Assembly: GCA_021234155.1 (NCBI GenBank)
Contig: JAJEKV010000547.1
Location: 87,141 to 151,140, forward strand
DNA length: 64,000 bases
Direction: 5' to 3'
Origin: Isoetes taiwanensis
Lineage: Eukaryota > Streptophyta > Lycopodiopsida > Isoetales > Isoetaceae
Of this stretch, positions 10,267 through 21,637 are shown piece by piece. A program made the translations under genes and the position numbers. The notes under the pieces are model-generated. The model did not search any database. It was not told where the DNA came from and saw nothing but the letters and a program-made list of their open reading frames with translations. Within the stretch, counting starts at the first letter, position 1, and every line of letters begins with the position of its first letter.

Positions 10267-10509
10267 TCAACATTTCTTTTTATACTCCTCCATTAGTAGT
10301 TGTGCCTCATCCTCAAGCTTGATCTGTTGCCTCACAAATTCCGTGTAAAGGCGCAAACTCGTGGCCCTCTGTAAATAAAATAGCATAGCTTAAACAGATA
10401 AACAGTTTATTCCTACACAGAAAAATAATTGGACAGCTATCCTTTGTAGGGATTGCTGATGTGCCTTGATTTCATTTGCATGCCAGCGCCCTATCGCTTG
10501 CAACTTGAT
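10267..10509 (-). CDS. Last two exons of an unidentified coiled-coil protein (partial)
   Basis: On the minus strand an exon at 10435-10509 follows an AG acceptor (…TTCAACAAG). It encodes 25 residues beginning IKLQAIGRWHANEIKAHQQS. An intron of 66 bases (10369-10434, ending TTATTTACAG) separates it from the terminal exon 10267-10368, which encodes 33 residues (including EFVRQQIKLEDEAQLLMEEY) and TGA. Both exons are whole numbers of codons and join in phase without a stop. The product end is rich in charged residues with heptad-like hydrophobics, so a coiled coil is likely. The donor (GCT/GTCCAA) is weak. Upstream exons were not found, so this may be a gene tail left behind. I do not recognise the family. 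Confidence 0.45.
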
Positions 10510-12440
10510 CTTGTTGAATAAGAAAGTAAGAAAACATTATCCATAATTCCCTCAGAGTAGTTAGACATTGCAATTTACATGTATGTTTTTGGGCAATGTC
10601 TCATCTATACAATAGGAAATCCATGCAGAGTGCTTGAAGGGCGGATGCATCAATAAATATTGCAAATGATCGCAGTCCTACAACATTGCTGACTTGCATA
10701 AAGGGTGACTTTAAGAACTTCTTGCAATTTTTTGTAATGATTCACACAATGATATATACCCAATAAAAATGTATAGCAAATGTTTAGCCTTCCATGAAGG
10801 ATTTCAAAAAGCAAATGTACAGACAAATCTATAAAGCAATTTAATTTCATCATGAGATGCTTTATAAAGATGTGATCTGTGTTGTTGCAAAAAGGTCCCT
10901 CTTTGTTCTTCATTTTGCATTGTACAATAGTATAACCTTTGGATTGGCCATCCTGTACTCAATTAAGACAAATTGTATTGATGGTTGGTAGCATAAATGA
11001 ATGGGAATTGTTAGACAAAAAATACAAGTTTTCAATGGTGCTCAAATCCCACGGATAAATTTCATATGAAACCCATAATACCCCTCATTGCTTTGACGTT
11101 CAATAACTGAAGTTGTGCATGCATTCTTTGCATCTAATGTTTCATTATACTCAGACGCCAATGGAATTGAATCAATCACACTCTAAGGTCTTTAACTTTT
11201 GGCATTCTTTAGCTTTTACTATTTTCTATCTTTTACCATTTGCAGGGGCAGTATTCATTGTACTTACACACCAATGGAGTTGAATCAATCATACTCTGAA
11301 GACTTAGGATCAAATACTAACAACTACCATGTTGCCTTCGTATACAACAACGTAGAACCCCAGCAAGTACTACCTAAAATCAAACAACATTAACACACCT
11401 ATATGGTAACCGACGTGCATCGGTATACGAGGCAAAGCAACTATTTCATTGAATTTTATCACATTAATGTGCATAGTCAAGGAAGGAATAAGCTAGGCAA
11501 TAGCTAGCCATAATAACTACTTTTAATTGCAACTACATTGTAATGGATACATCCTCAACTCCATGATTGTCAAATATATGTTAATCAAACTCAATCAACA
11601 ATTTTTGAACTTACCAAACTTTGCCATTTACCCACCAACCTTTATGCCCTTTCACATCTAAAATAAATTTCTTTGGATCGTTACTTGCGCTTGCATCACG
11701 AGAACAATATAATTCCGAATAATAGACCCTACACAACAACTAGATCTCCTAGCGGCGACCCACCTATTTGCTCAATGATCGAATTTCTAGGATCATAAAT
11801 AATTACCTTGGGTTCTCCGAGTATAGTGATGCAAGTTTTACAACCATGAATAGTCACTTTAGGCTATTTAATACTACTTTCAACAATAGACAATCTTCAC
11901 TATGACCATGAACCATAAAAAGCGTCTAATGCAAACAACAACGACATGCAACAATTGTAACTACCACATCAACATGCAACAACTATAACTACATTCTAAT
12001 GCACAAATTCTTAGAACCTTCATAGAATCTAAGAGAATCTTACAAGATCTAAAAGAATATAGGCAAACCTAAAGGTATCTCATAAATTTGAAGAGAATCT
12101 AGGACAATCTATGGGAATATATTCAAGGAAGCCTTGATGGCATCTTGCAAAGTCTCGTAATATCACATAGAATCTTGGGGAATCTAGAGGCTCCTTGGAC
12201 TAATTTTTTGAAATCTAGGGAAATTCTAAAACAATCTCATAAGAACTTGCACCATAGGAACTCACACCATAGCAACATGCTAAATAGAAACATAATAGGT
12301 TTTCAAAAGTCCCTAAAAATAGCCACTTTTAGCTGGGATCTTAGAGAATCTCTTAAAACTAAGGAAATCTAAGGAAAAGTCTTCATAAACTCTTAGAAAA
12401 TTGAAACATGCACAAACTGGAACATGCACCGTAGGATCGA
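10510..12440. other. No gene recognised; short degenerate repeats
   Basis: AT-rich DNA. Related sequences GGAATTGAATCAATCACACT (about 11162) and GGAGTTGAATCAATCATACT (about 11275) form an imperfect direct repeat. At 12000-12375 AATCT-type words recur irregularly (AGAATCT, GAATCTA). I see no coding signal that I would defend. Confidence 0.5.
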
Positions 12441-12600
12441 TTAAAAAACTTGTATGTATATGATTTGTTATATTACGTCCGTATGTATATACCATATGGG
12501 CATAAATAGATATGCATCAAATTGCCAAGGCATCGACTTTGGCTTCCGCCTACTTGTTATAGCTATCTCACATTCTGATCCCAATCGCGATTCCATTACC

Positions 12601-12792
12601 TGCAAGATGAACCATCATAGGTGCCGCAAGCGAGGCATAGAACTTAAAGGTTGGCCGACTGTTATTGCTATCGATCTTGTCCGAAATTATCCTGATCGCT
12701 TTGACGTTGTGATCTACCTTCTATGGAATCCGGAGCATAATTTGTTCATGATCAAAAGGATCTCTGGAGCACCTGTTGACGATGAAGAGTAA
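12601..12792 (+). CDS. Small ORF, unidentified
   Basis: The open frame ending at TAA 12790-12792 has a protein-like tail, with ELKGWPTVIAIDLVRNYPDR followed by FDVVIYLLWNP and an acidic end PVDDEE. It could begin at ATG 12607 (CAAG before it resembles a splice acceptor), giving about 61 residues; the frame is open further upstream. The WP…I…P pattern is faintly like potato-type-I protease inhibitors, but the diagnostic reactive loop is absent, so no assignment is made. A sequence shared with 4908-4990 follows the stop. Confidence 0.3.
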   Translation, partial: CKMNHHRCRKRGIELKGWPTVIAIDLVRNYPDRFDVVIYLLWNPEHNLFMIKRISGAPVDDEE

Positions 12793-12809
12793 TAAAGATT
12801 GTCCTAGAA

Positions 12810-12915
12810 AAAGAAATTATTGTGATATATGTCTACCGACAAATATGAAATATACCTGTACTTTACACAAAAGTTTTGAATATATATTGTGTACTCCTAA
12901 AATAACTTTGCAATA
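12810..12915 (+). repeat. Dispersed repeat, copy 2
   Basis: Matches 4908-4990, including AAAGTTTTGAATATATATT and AAAATAACTTTGCAAT. Confidence 0.5.
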
Positions 12916-12983
12916 TTTTTGGCATTCTTGTTGTCCAGTTATTAGATATCTAGTCTAGATAGTATGTTTACGTCATGCCACGT

Positions 12984-13034
12984 TGGCAGCGTCCATAAGG
13001 ACATGCGTTGGCAGCGTCCATAAGGACATGCGAG
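12984..13034. repeat. 25-bp exact tandem duplication
   Basis: The unit GTTGGCAGCGTCCATAAGG plus ACATGC occurs twice head to tail. It abuts the SINE-like unit and may be part of its 3' body or a slippage product. Confidence 0.8.
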
Positions 13035-13110
13035 GGACCCTCAGAGACTTGAACACAAGATCTCTTAATTGCTAACCCAATGGACTAGCCACTAGACCGA
13101 ACATGGGGGA
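13030..13110 (-). mobile_element. tRNA-derived SINE-like unit
   Basis: The minus strand reads GGTCTAGTGGCTAG near 13105, close to the D-arm/A-box of tRNA-Glu or tRNA-Asp (GGTCTAGTGGTTAG). GTGTTCAAGTCTCTGAGGG follows near 13055, a diverged B-box. Spacing of the two is like a tRNA body. No tRNA can fold cleanly, so this is a SINE head or tRNA relic rather than a tRNA gene. The 3' limit and target duplication were not found. Confidence 0.5.
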
Positions 13111-14245
13111 ACATATATGAGATCATTGAAGAAGAAGTCCTTAAGTTTGTTTATTTTAGTATGGTAAAATATAATAGATGCTATATTTATGTCGAGTAAA
13201 TCGCGTCAGGCGCAATTTGCACTATGAAAATCCTTTAGTTTTAAGCGCCTTGTTGCCATTATTTATTCAAACACACTTATTATTTTACTCTACAAATTTC
13301 GGTGTCGTTCGTGATGGTACTCAAAATATGCAATTTTCTAGTTTTTCATGTTGCCTATGATACTATCGAAATATGGTTAAATTGCATCGTCTTTTACAAT
13401 GTCCATCAAGTTCAATACAAATTGCGTATTCTCGGGTTCAAAATGAACACAGTTCAAAAGTATGGTTACATCCCTACGAAGGGCGATAATAAGCTCATTC
13501 GACGTGATTTTAAAATAGACATAATTCCAATTTAATTGAATGATGGCTAATTCCCCAGCTGAATCAAGACTCTGTCTTCAATCTTCAGTCTTCAATTTCC
13601 AAAAGGAACTGCATCCTTGGTTGCACATGTAAGGACGCAATGGTGCCAATGAAAAGTAAAGCTTTTGGAGTTTCGCTCTTTTCTTCGAATATACAATTGA
13701 TGGTGATGCCTCACTTTCGAAGAAGGATTTTATGACCTTACATAATTTACTTAGTTTGCCCTTTTAGCTTGGTGCCTCTATTATCATAATAACACCAAAT
13801 TTGGAGAGTTCATTGGTAATGAGATCTATTGAAATATGTAGCAAAATAACAGGGGGTTTCAGAGGGATTTGATATCGATGTAAAAATAACAATTCCCGAA
13901 ACCATAAACCATATATCTCTAAAACAATTGAATGGGTCGTTATAACAAAAACGTAGATTCAAGATAAAGAATAATCACATGAGCTCACTAGGTATATTGG
14001 TTAAAGTAGTTTTATTAGGTTATTGAGTTATTTTGGTAGGATCGATGAATCCGACGACTGTGGTAGTCCAGGATGCACCTCGTTTAGAATATGTAGCAAA
14101 ATAACAGAAATAGAAATAGAGTTCTCCAAATCTTCTTATTTGATAAGGCTCTTATTTGTGATTAGAATAAAAGGGCACCAAGCGTTTTCTCATTTACCTA
14201 ACAATTAGCTTTTCAATTACTTGTAGAAATGTATAACTCATTATA
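13111..14245. other. No gene recognised
   Basis: AT-rich, with no motif or repeat that I can name. Confidence 0.5.
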
Positions 14246-14249
14246 ATTG

Positions 14250-15895
14250 TATTCTACCTTCCAAAGGAGCTTGGGGATGAAAATTATAAAAGTTAGAGCA
14301 TATGATATCATGTTCTTTTGCCAATCCCTCCTTACCACTTGGCTCTATGACAGAATATATGCCACTTTGCCTGTGCCAGGTCACCGGGTGAATAGCACCA
14401 TAGGTGTTAAACAGGGATGTCTGTTATCTCCAATGCTTTTTGGACTCTATGTTGACAAGTTGGAGACCTGGATGCAAGAACATGGAGGTGGTGACCTGCA
14501 GTTGCCAGAGGCATATACAATAAAATAGTTGCTCTATGCAGACGATCTGGGCTTATTGTCCCATACAGCTAGGAGTATATATGCAGGAACATTTGGATGC
14601 TCTCAGTCGATTCTGTGACATAGCAGGAATGACCATCAACCAGCAGAAAACCAAGCTGTTGCCAATCCCTCTCTGCGCAGCATGATATCCCAGATTTCTA
14701 TTACAGAGGACAAAGGATGGAAGTTGTAAGTACCTTTAATTATCTGGGAATCGATTTTTCTGCTAACATGCTATGGGATGACTGTGTAGAAAGAAGGGTC
14801 GTGGGGATGGAAAGCCCCTCAGATGCAATGCGTAATAGCATTATGTAATAGATCTCGCGATTGGGCATAAAAGCACACTGCTTAAAGCACTCGTTGAACC
14901 CAGATTGCCGTATGGGGTAGAGGTCCGGGGCGGCCGACAGCAAGAGCACTTGGGATAAGCTAGAGAGGGTACAGAAGGCCTTCCTGACATACAACCTAGG
15001 TGTCAAGGACACGGTGCCTTATCCGATTTTGCTGTATGAGACTGGCTTTTGGCCCCCGCAAAGATTCTTCTATCTTGTGCACCACCTTGCGTATTTCCAT
15101 AAGGTTGACAGAATGGATGCACAACGTCTCCCTCCCCGGGCTCTGTTATTGGCACAAGGGCCGCAACGACTGAAGAGAGTGTGGCAGGAGCATTGTAAGG
15201 GGTGGTTCGCAGTCCATAGACTGGATATGCCGGATATCGCGGAACAGGAGCTGCATTTGAATGAGCGCTTTGTTGCCTCTCCGTGGGATGTGCCCACTCT
15301 TGCATAGCCCAAAACAGAGCACTACCACAAGCAGGTTAATCCGTCGCTTGAACATGGCCCCCACCAATATTTGAAGGCACATATCTCTACCAAGAAACAA
15401 AGAGCCATAGCTGCAATGAGAACAGGGTCCCACCATCTCAGAATTTAGACGGGTAACGGATGGATGGGCGTGGAATCCCCCAAGCATGAGAGATTATGCG
15501 ATCTGTCGTCACATGCATGATAGTAGAAGATGAACACCATGCTCTACGAGTGTCCCAAGATATGCACACATCCGAAGCCGCTTATGCCGATCTCGAGATG
15601 CTCTGAGATAGCAATTCATCAACTGGCCGCTTCGCCAATGGTTGCATCGCCTCGCGCCCCTACATTCTCGCAGAAGTCTCCACCGGCCGAGAGTCCCTTA
15701 CGGCATTGTGGAATTTGGCCTTGATAGGGAATTTTAACGCCTACTACAAGAGTTTTTCCTCCCACATTGGGGGTTTTTTCGTCCCAGTGGTAGAGACACA
15801 TTGTATAGGGCTTTTGTGGTTTTCTTTTGTGTTTGGATATATTGTATGTCTATAACTGTCTCATAGGCCAGTTGGCCTCCGTGGACGTTAAAATA
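14250..15895 (+). pseudogene. LINE remnant: reverse transcriptase and C-terminal region
   Basis: The RT palm is recognisable: IGVKQGCLLSPMLFGLYVDK at about 14400-14460 and an intact YADD box at 14535-14546. Then come MTINQQKTKLLPIP, ALVEPRLPYGVEV and DKLERVQKAFLTYNLGVKDT in shifting frames. A long open stretch at 15014-15304 is the post-RT region, with LLYETGFWPP and LPPRALLLAQGP. A C-terminal part (about 15380-15600) includes KKQRAIAAMRTGSHHLRI and LYECPK, typical of plant LINEs of this type. Frameshifts and stops are frequent (for example TAG after the first palm block at 14526). The 3' end appears to lie near 15895, where GTGGACGTTAAAA is followed by a CTTC microsatellite that may be the tail. 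Confidence 0.85.
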
Positions 15896-15897
15896 TA

Positions 15898-15925
15898 CTT
15901 CCTTCCTTCCTTCCTTCCTTCCTTC
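15898..15925. repeat. (CTTC)n microsatellite
   Basis: About seven CTTC units follow the LINE 3' end and may derive from its tail. Confidence 0.85.
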
Positions 15926-15929
15926 TATC

Positions 15930-18000
15930 CATTCTGCCCGGTTTATAGATTTGAATTAATTGGAAGTTCTTACACTAATTTGAGGAGAAGCAAGCAAACA
16001 AATAGCTATTCTTTCTTAAGACACGAAATATCGAGGGCTGGAGAAATGAGAAGAAGAAAGAAGGAAAGTAAGTTACTTATGGTTTCTCCAAAAACCTTAT
16101 AGGTAGGCTCTGACAATGTTGATGTAGTTCCAATATCTACAATTATTGGATTGTCCACTTGACAAAACTCCAATATTCGACTAGGCCCCAAATGTTGCAA
16201 CTTAAAAGTGCACCGTAAAGCCATATCATAATGACAAGAACATTGACCTAAAGTTAGATCATCACTTTGAATAACATTTTATTCCTTTTGTGAGAAGAGA
16301 ACATATTTCCCTTTATTATCCATACTAGATCATGCACTATTCATCATGTCAAAGGATATTTTGTAGTATTTAAATACATTAAAGAAATTGAAAACACCTA
16401 TCTTAACATATATAATTATTAGGGGGCGCTTCTATGATCATGACACGTTAGCATTTTTGGTGCGCAACACTTCTATTATAAATTTTCTGACACGTTGCAA
16501 CTTGCATTCCAAGGTAAAGAAAGTTCTGCTGCTATGGCGTCCTTCGAGAATGCTGTGGCGTCAAAACAGCAGGATTTTATGCTGGCCGAGCCCTGTTCTG
16601 AGCATTCCATGGCGGCTACTGTCCGGCAACGGCTTCGATTCCGTCTTCTGGTTCTCATTTTGTAGGTTGTTGAAGAGAGGGTTGGGCTCCGCAGGAGAAC
16701 CTTGCAACTTCTGGGGTGCCTGGTACTGTTGAAACAGGGCAGGGAGAAACCCATCAGGTAACTCTGCGGATAAAACCCTCTGTGGATAAGCCTAAAATTG
16801 ACGAAATGGGTTTGATGCACATTTTTAGATGGGTTTTTGTGTGCTTCAATAGTTGAGCTATGGATGTTTCTGTAGCTACATTGGAAGCAATTCACGAAAT
16901 GGGTTGTGATTTGGGAATGATTTGAAGCTTTCTAAGCCGGATTATGGCCAAATTCTCAGGCAGAGCTGCATTTAATGATGTGCTTTGTTGATCAGAGTCT
17001 GTAATAATAAAAAGGGGATTTGAATAAAAGTTTAGATCTTCAAGATCCCGTTTTGGGTTGGCGTGGAAGACAGAATCTGCAGACATGGATCCTAGGCCTC
17101 TCTGCCTTTCTTGAAATTTCGGATTTCTGGGTTAAAATTTTTACTTATAACAAAGATACCAAAAAGCCTTTTGGATCCTAAATCTTCTTCCAATAGTCCG
17201 ATGCACATGGATCCTCACAATCGTACAAATGACAAAACTTCAGTTAGAAAGAGATCCCCCGCTCTAGCCAAATTTCGAGACGACATGCACACAACGAGTT
17301 GCAAGGGGGCAATTTGGATCTGCAATGCTACCCATATGTAATTAACAAGCTGAAATCAACAATTTAATGGAAAAAACCAACACAAGAGCGCAAAGCAGAA
17401 AACAACTTCCATGAAGCAGCTCTAGTCCAGCCCTTCCACAAAAAAGCGGACGGATCTGCAGAAATCTGGCTGTGGCTCCACCAAAAGGATGAATGAAGTC
17501 TGCAGGTTTCATTGAAGTCGCTTGCCCTCCAAATCAGGGCATTATGAAGCGGCCGACTAGCAAGAAGATCACAGATTTGAGCTGCCCGATGCCCAAATCG
17601 AAAAACAGGGGAAAAAAAGGAACCTGAAGGCAACGGGAAAAAGAAATAATACGTGCTAAATTTAACATTTTTTGAAAAAAAAAACTCACCAAGGGCTCGA
17701 ACCTTAAAAAACATTGACCTTATGTGATCATGTACTAGGAAAAGTATTAGGGAAAGTTCTATGTCTTGGAATATTCCCTTGGAAATATTCTCGAGGCGGA
17801 GCCGCCAGACTCGGCGGCGCAATCTATTGCTACAAAGCATCCGAGTGCCACCAATAATGAGCGCCCGAAACAATAGCCCAAATCACCCTGCTAAAAAACC
17901 ATTGCCCTTTCGTTTGTAGATTATGACTTCTTAGTTATTTATTGTGGTTTTTTAAACATGCCGATGAGATTGAACGGTTATTCCCCCATTATATAATGGT
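15930..18000. other. No secure gene
   Basis: An open frame of 43 codons starts at 16534 (MASFENAVASKQQDFML…) and ends at 16663-16665; its upstream sequence is GC-richer than its surroundings, but I cannot identify it. A minus-strand frame of 169 codons (17364-17873) is open but reads through oligo-A/T tracts and a splice-donor-like GTGAGTTTTT, so I do not call it a gene. Confidence 0.4.
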
Positions 18001-18009
18001 ATTCTCCGA

Positions 18010-19790
<1,781 letters not shown>

Positions 19791-19979
19791 CTGGTGCGAA
19801 AAAAAAAGGCTGCCGCTGCAGCACACTTCCGCTTCTTATTCTTAAGCGAAGATCACCGTCTTCAATGCAGCCCTGACAGGCCTCATAACGCTTGCAAATT
19901 TGACCCCGTTCAGAGAGAAAAAAAATACCTTTTGATCGGACCTCATGAGCTTGCAAAATGTCGCTGTCTTTCATTCCCT

Positions 19980-20231
19980 CTCCGATTGAGGGCGCTAGAA
20001 TATATGCGCTTGCTTCTGCCGCTGTTACTTCTTCTTATTCTTCTTCTTATTCCGCTTCGGATTCGTCTTCTGCTTCGTATTTTGCTCTGCCCCTTTCGCC
20101 GGATTTGCCCGTTTCTGCAGCCCACCAAACTGAGCAGAAATTTTTCGTGTGTGCCCTCTGATGGGCTGTTGAGTTTCTCGGAATTTGAAAATGGTAGGAT
20201 TTGGGGTTTAGAACCGGTCGGATTTGAAGCG
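19980..20231 (+). promoter_or_regulatory. CT-rich probable 5' leader of the GARP gene
   Basis: A pyrimidine-rich tract (repeated TTCTTCTTATTC near 20030-20055) precedes the ATG at 20232. The GARP reading frame is open upstream back to 19794 with no in-frame stop, so an N-terminal extension cannot be excluded. I place the start at 20232 because relatives begin with a short basic leader before the DNA-binding domain, as here. No convincing TATA box is assigned. Confidence 0.4.
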
Positions 20232-21637
20232 ATGACTAGAAACGGCGGTTCGGTTAGGCAATATGTTAGATCTAAAATGCCGAGGCTGAGATGGACGCCG
20301 GATCTGCACCACTGTTTTGTGCATGCGGTGGAGCGATTGGGCGGCCAAGACAGTGAGTTTTTTTTGTTCCCTTTCCGTCCAATTTTACAACAAAAGGAAC
20401 GCTGCAAAAACAAAACCAAACCAAACCAAATCGGTGCAAAAAGGGTTCGAATCGTGCATTTCTGCACCGCTTTGAAACGGGTTCTTACAAATTTCTGATG
20501 CAGGAGCAACGCCGAAGCTTGTGCTGCAGATGATGGACGTGAAGGGTCTTACCATAGCGCACGTAAAAAGCCATCTGCAGGTAATTGGGCACTGCCGGAA
20601 TAGATTATAGCTTCGCTTTCTAGCTTGACATTCAAGCCCGTTTTCCCTCCATTCTTCTCAGACCAGATCAAGCAGCTGGATTGGAAAAATGTTTTGAGCT
20701 TGTTCAATCCAACTGTGGCTCTTATATATGCAGATGTATCGGAGCATGAAGAGCGACGAAAACATGCAGGGTAAGTATGTATAATCTCTGTTTCATCCAT
20801 TTTTTCTGTTTTGCTTCGTCTGGGCATATATCAGGATTTGGCTTATTTGCATTCAAAAGGGAAGGATTTGTGGGCCTAAACCTGCAATGCAGGCCCATTT
20901 CTGATCTGGGTTTTGGGTTTGCCTGCAAATTTATACAGTCAATATGTCGGATCAACGCGACGATGGAAATGTCACTTATTCCGTTAGCGAAAGAGAAACG
21001 GCAGCCGAAAGCGGGTTTCATAATCCGGAGCAATGTATGGGTCGGAAAACTGATTCGCGACATGATCAGAGGTATTAAATTGCTCCATTTATTGTGCAAG
21101 CACAGAAGACCTTGTACTTCTGTTGCAAACTGATGAAAATGTGCTGTGCTGCAGCGGCGAGGGCCATGCAGTCTTGGTCCGCAATAAAGAGGGGATCAAA
21201 CCGGTGTACAGGGATTGGGAAGAAGACCCGCAAAGGGGGAAAAGCTTAGGATTCGAGCTATGGCGAAATGAAGCCAAATCCAACTCCGGCGAAGAAAACA
21301 ATTCGAGGAAACGGCTGTTGATCGAGGCAGAATGGGAAAAATGGAGAGCCCAGGGGCGGATTTACGACCCCGATATCAGCCGAACAAACACGAGCAAATT
21401 TGCCAAAGAGGAATGGCCTAGAGAAATGAAGTTTCTGGTAAGGAAAAGAACAACTGAAATTATGGTAGAAAGGCGATCTCATGACCTGTTTATTCTGGTT
21501 TGCAGGAATCAGCAGTTGGCGATTCTGGACTGGAAAGACGCGGCGAAGCCAAGAAAGAAATGGATAGTAGTTTATGGGGTGACACTAATGGAATTCGCCT
21601 CGACCTTACCCTCGCCATGCCCCTTACTGCCGGGTGA
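20232..21637 (+). CDS. GARP (G2-like) MYB transcription factor with C-terminal EAR motif
   Basis: Six exons: 20232-20352, 20504-20580, 20734-20770, 20939-21071, 21155-21437 and 21506-21637. All introns are GT-AG and phases agree, giving 783 nt and 260 residues without a stop. The GARP domain covers residues 17-69: PRLRWTPDLHHCFVHAVERL, then a helix-turn-helix with PKLVLQMMDVKGLTIAHVKS and the SHLQMYR signature (63-69) built across the exon 2/3 junction. This exon structure and leader (…SVRQYVRSKMPRLRW) match the plant subgroup of single-MYB GARP proteins related to KANADI. The middle (79-217) is hydrophilic and charged. The end carries LDLTL (249-253), an LxLxL EAR motif that recruits TOPLESS-type corepressors, so a nuclear repressor is likely. 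Target genes are unknown. No damage is visible. Confidence 0.88.

Noticed and set aside
12607-12792. Small ORF as a potato-type-I protease inhibitor
   Set aside because: Only a WP…P pattern is shared; the reactive-site loop and C-terminal VRVxV are missing.
16476-16895. 139-codon minus-strand frame
   Set aside because: No recognisable motif; an equally plausible plus-strand frame overlaps it.
17690-17705. Perfect B-box match (GGTTCGAGCCC) on the minus strand, possible SINE or tRNA
   Set aside because: No A-box at the right distance and no tRNA-like fold could be found.
17364-17873. 169-codon open frame on the minus strand
   Set aside because: It runs through A/T tracts and a GTGAGTTTTT donor-like site, has no domain, and its codons look unselected.
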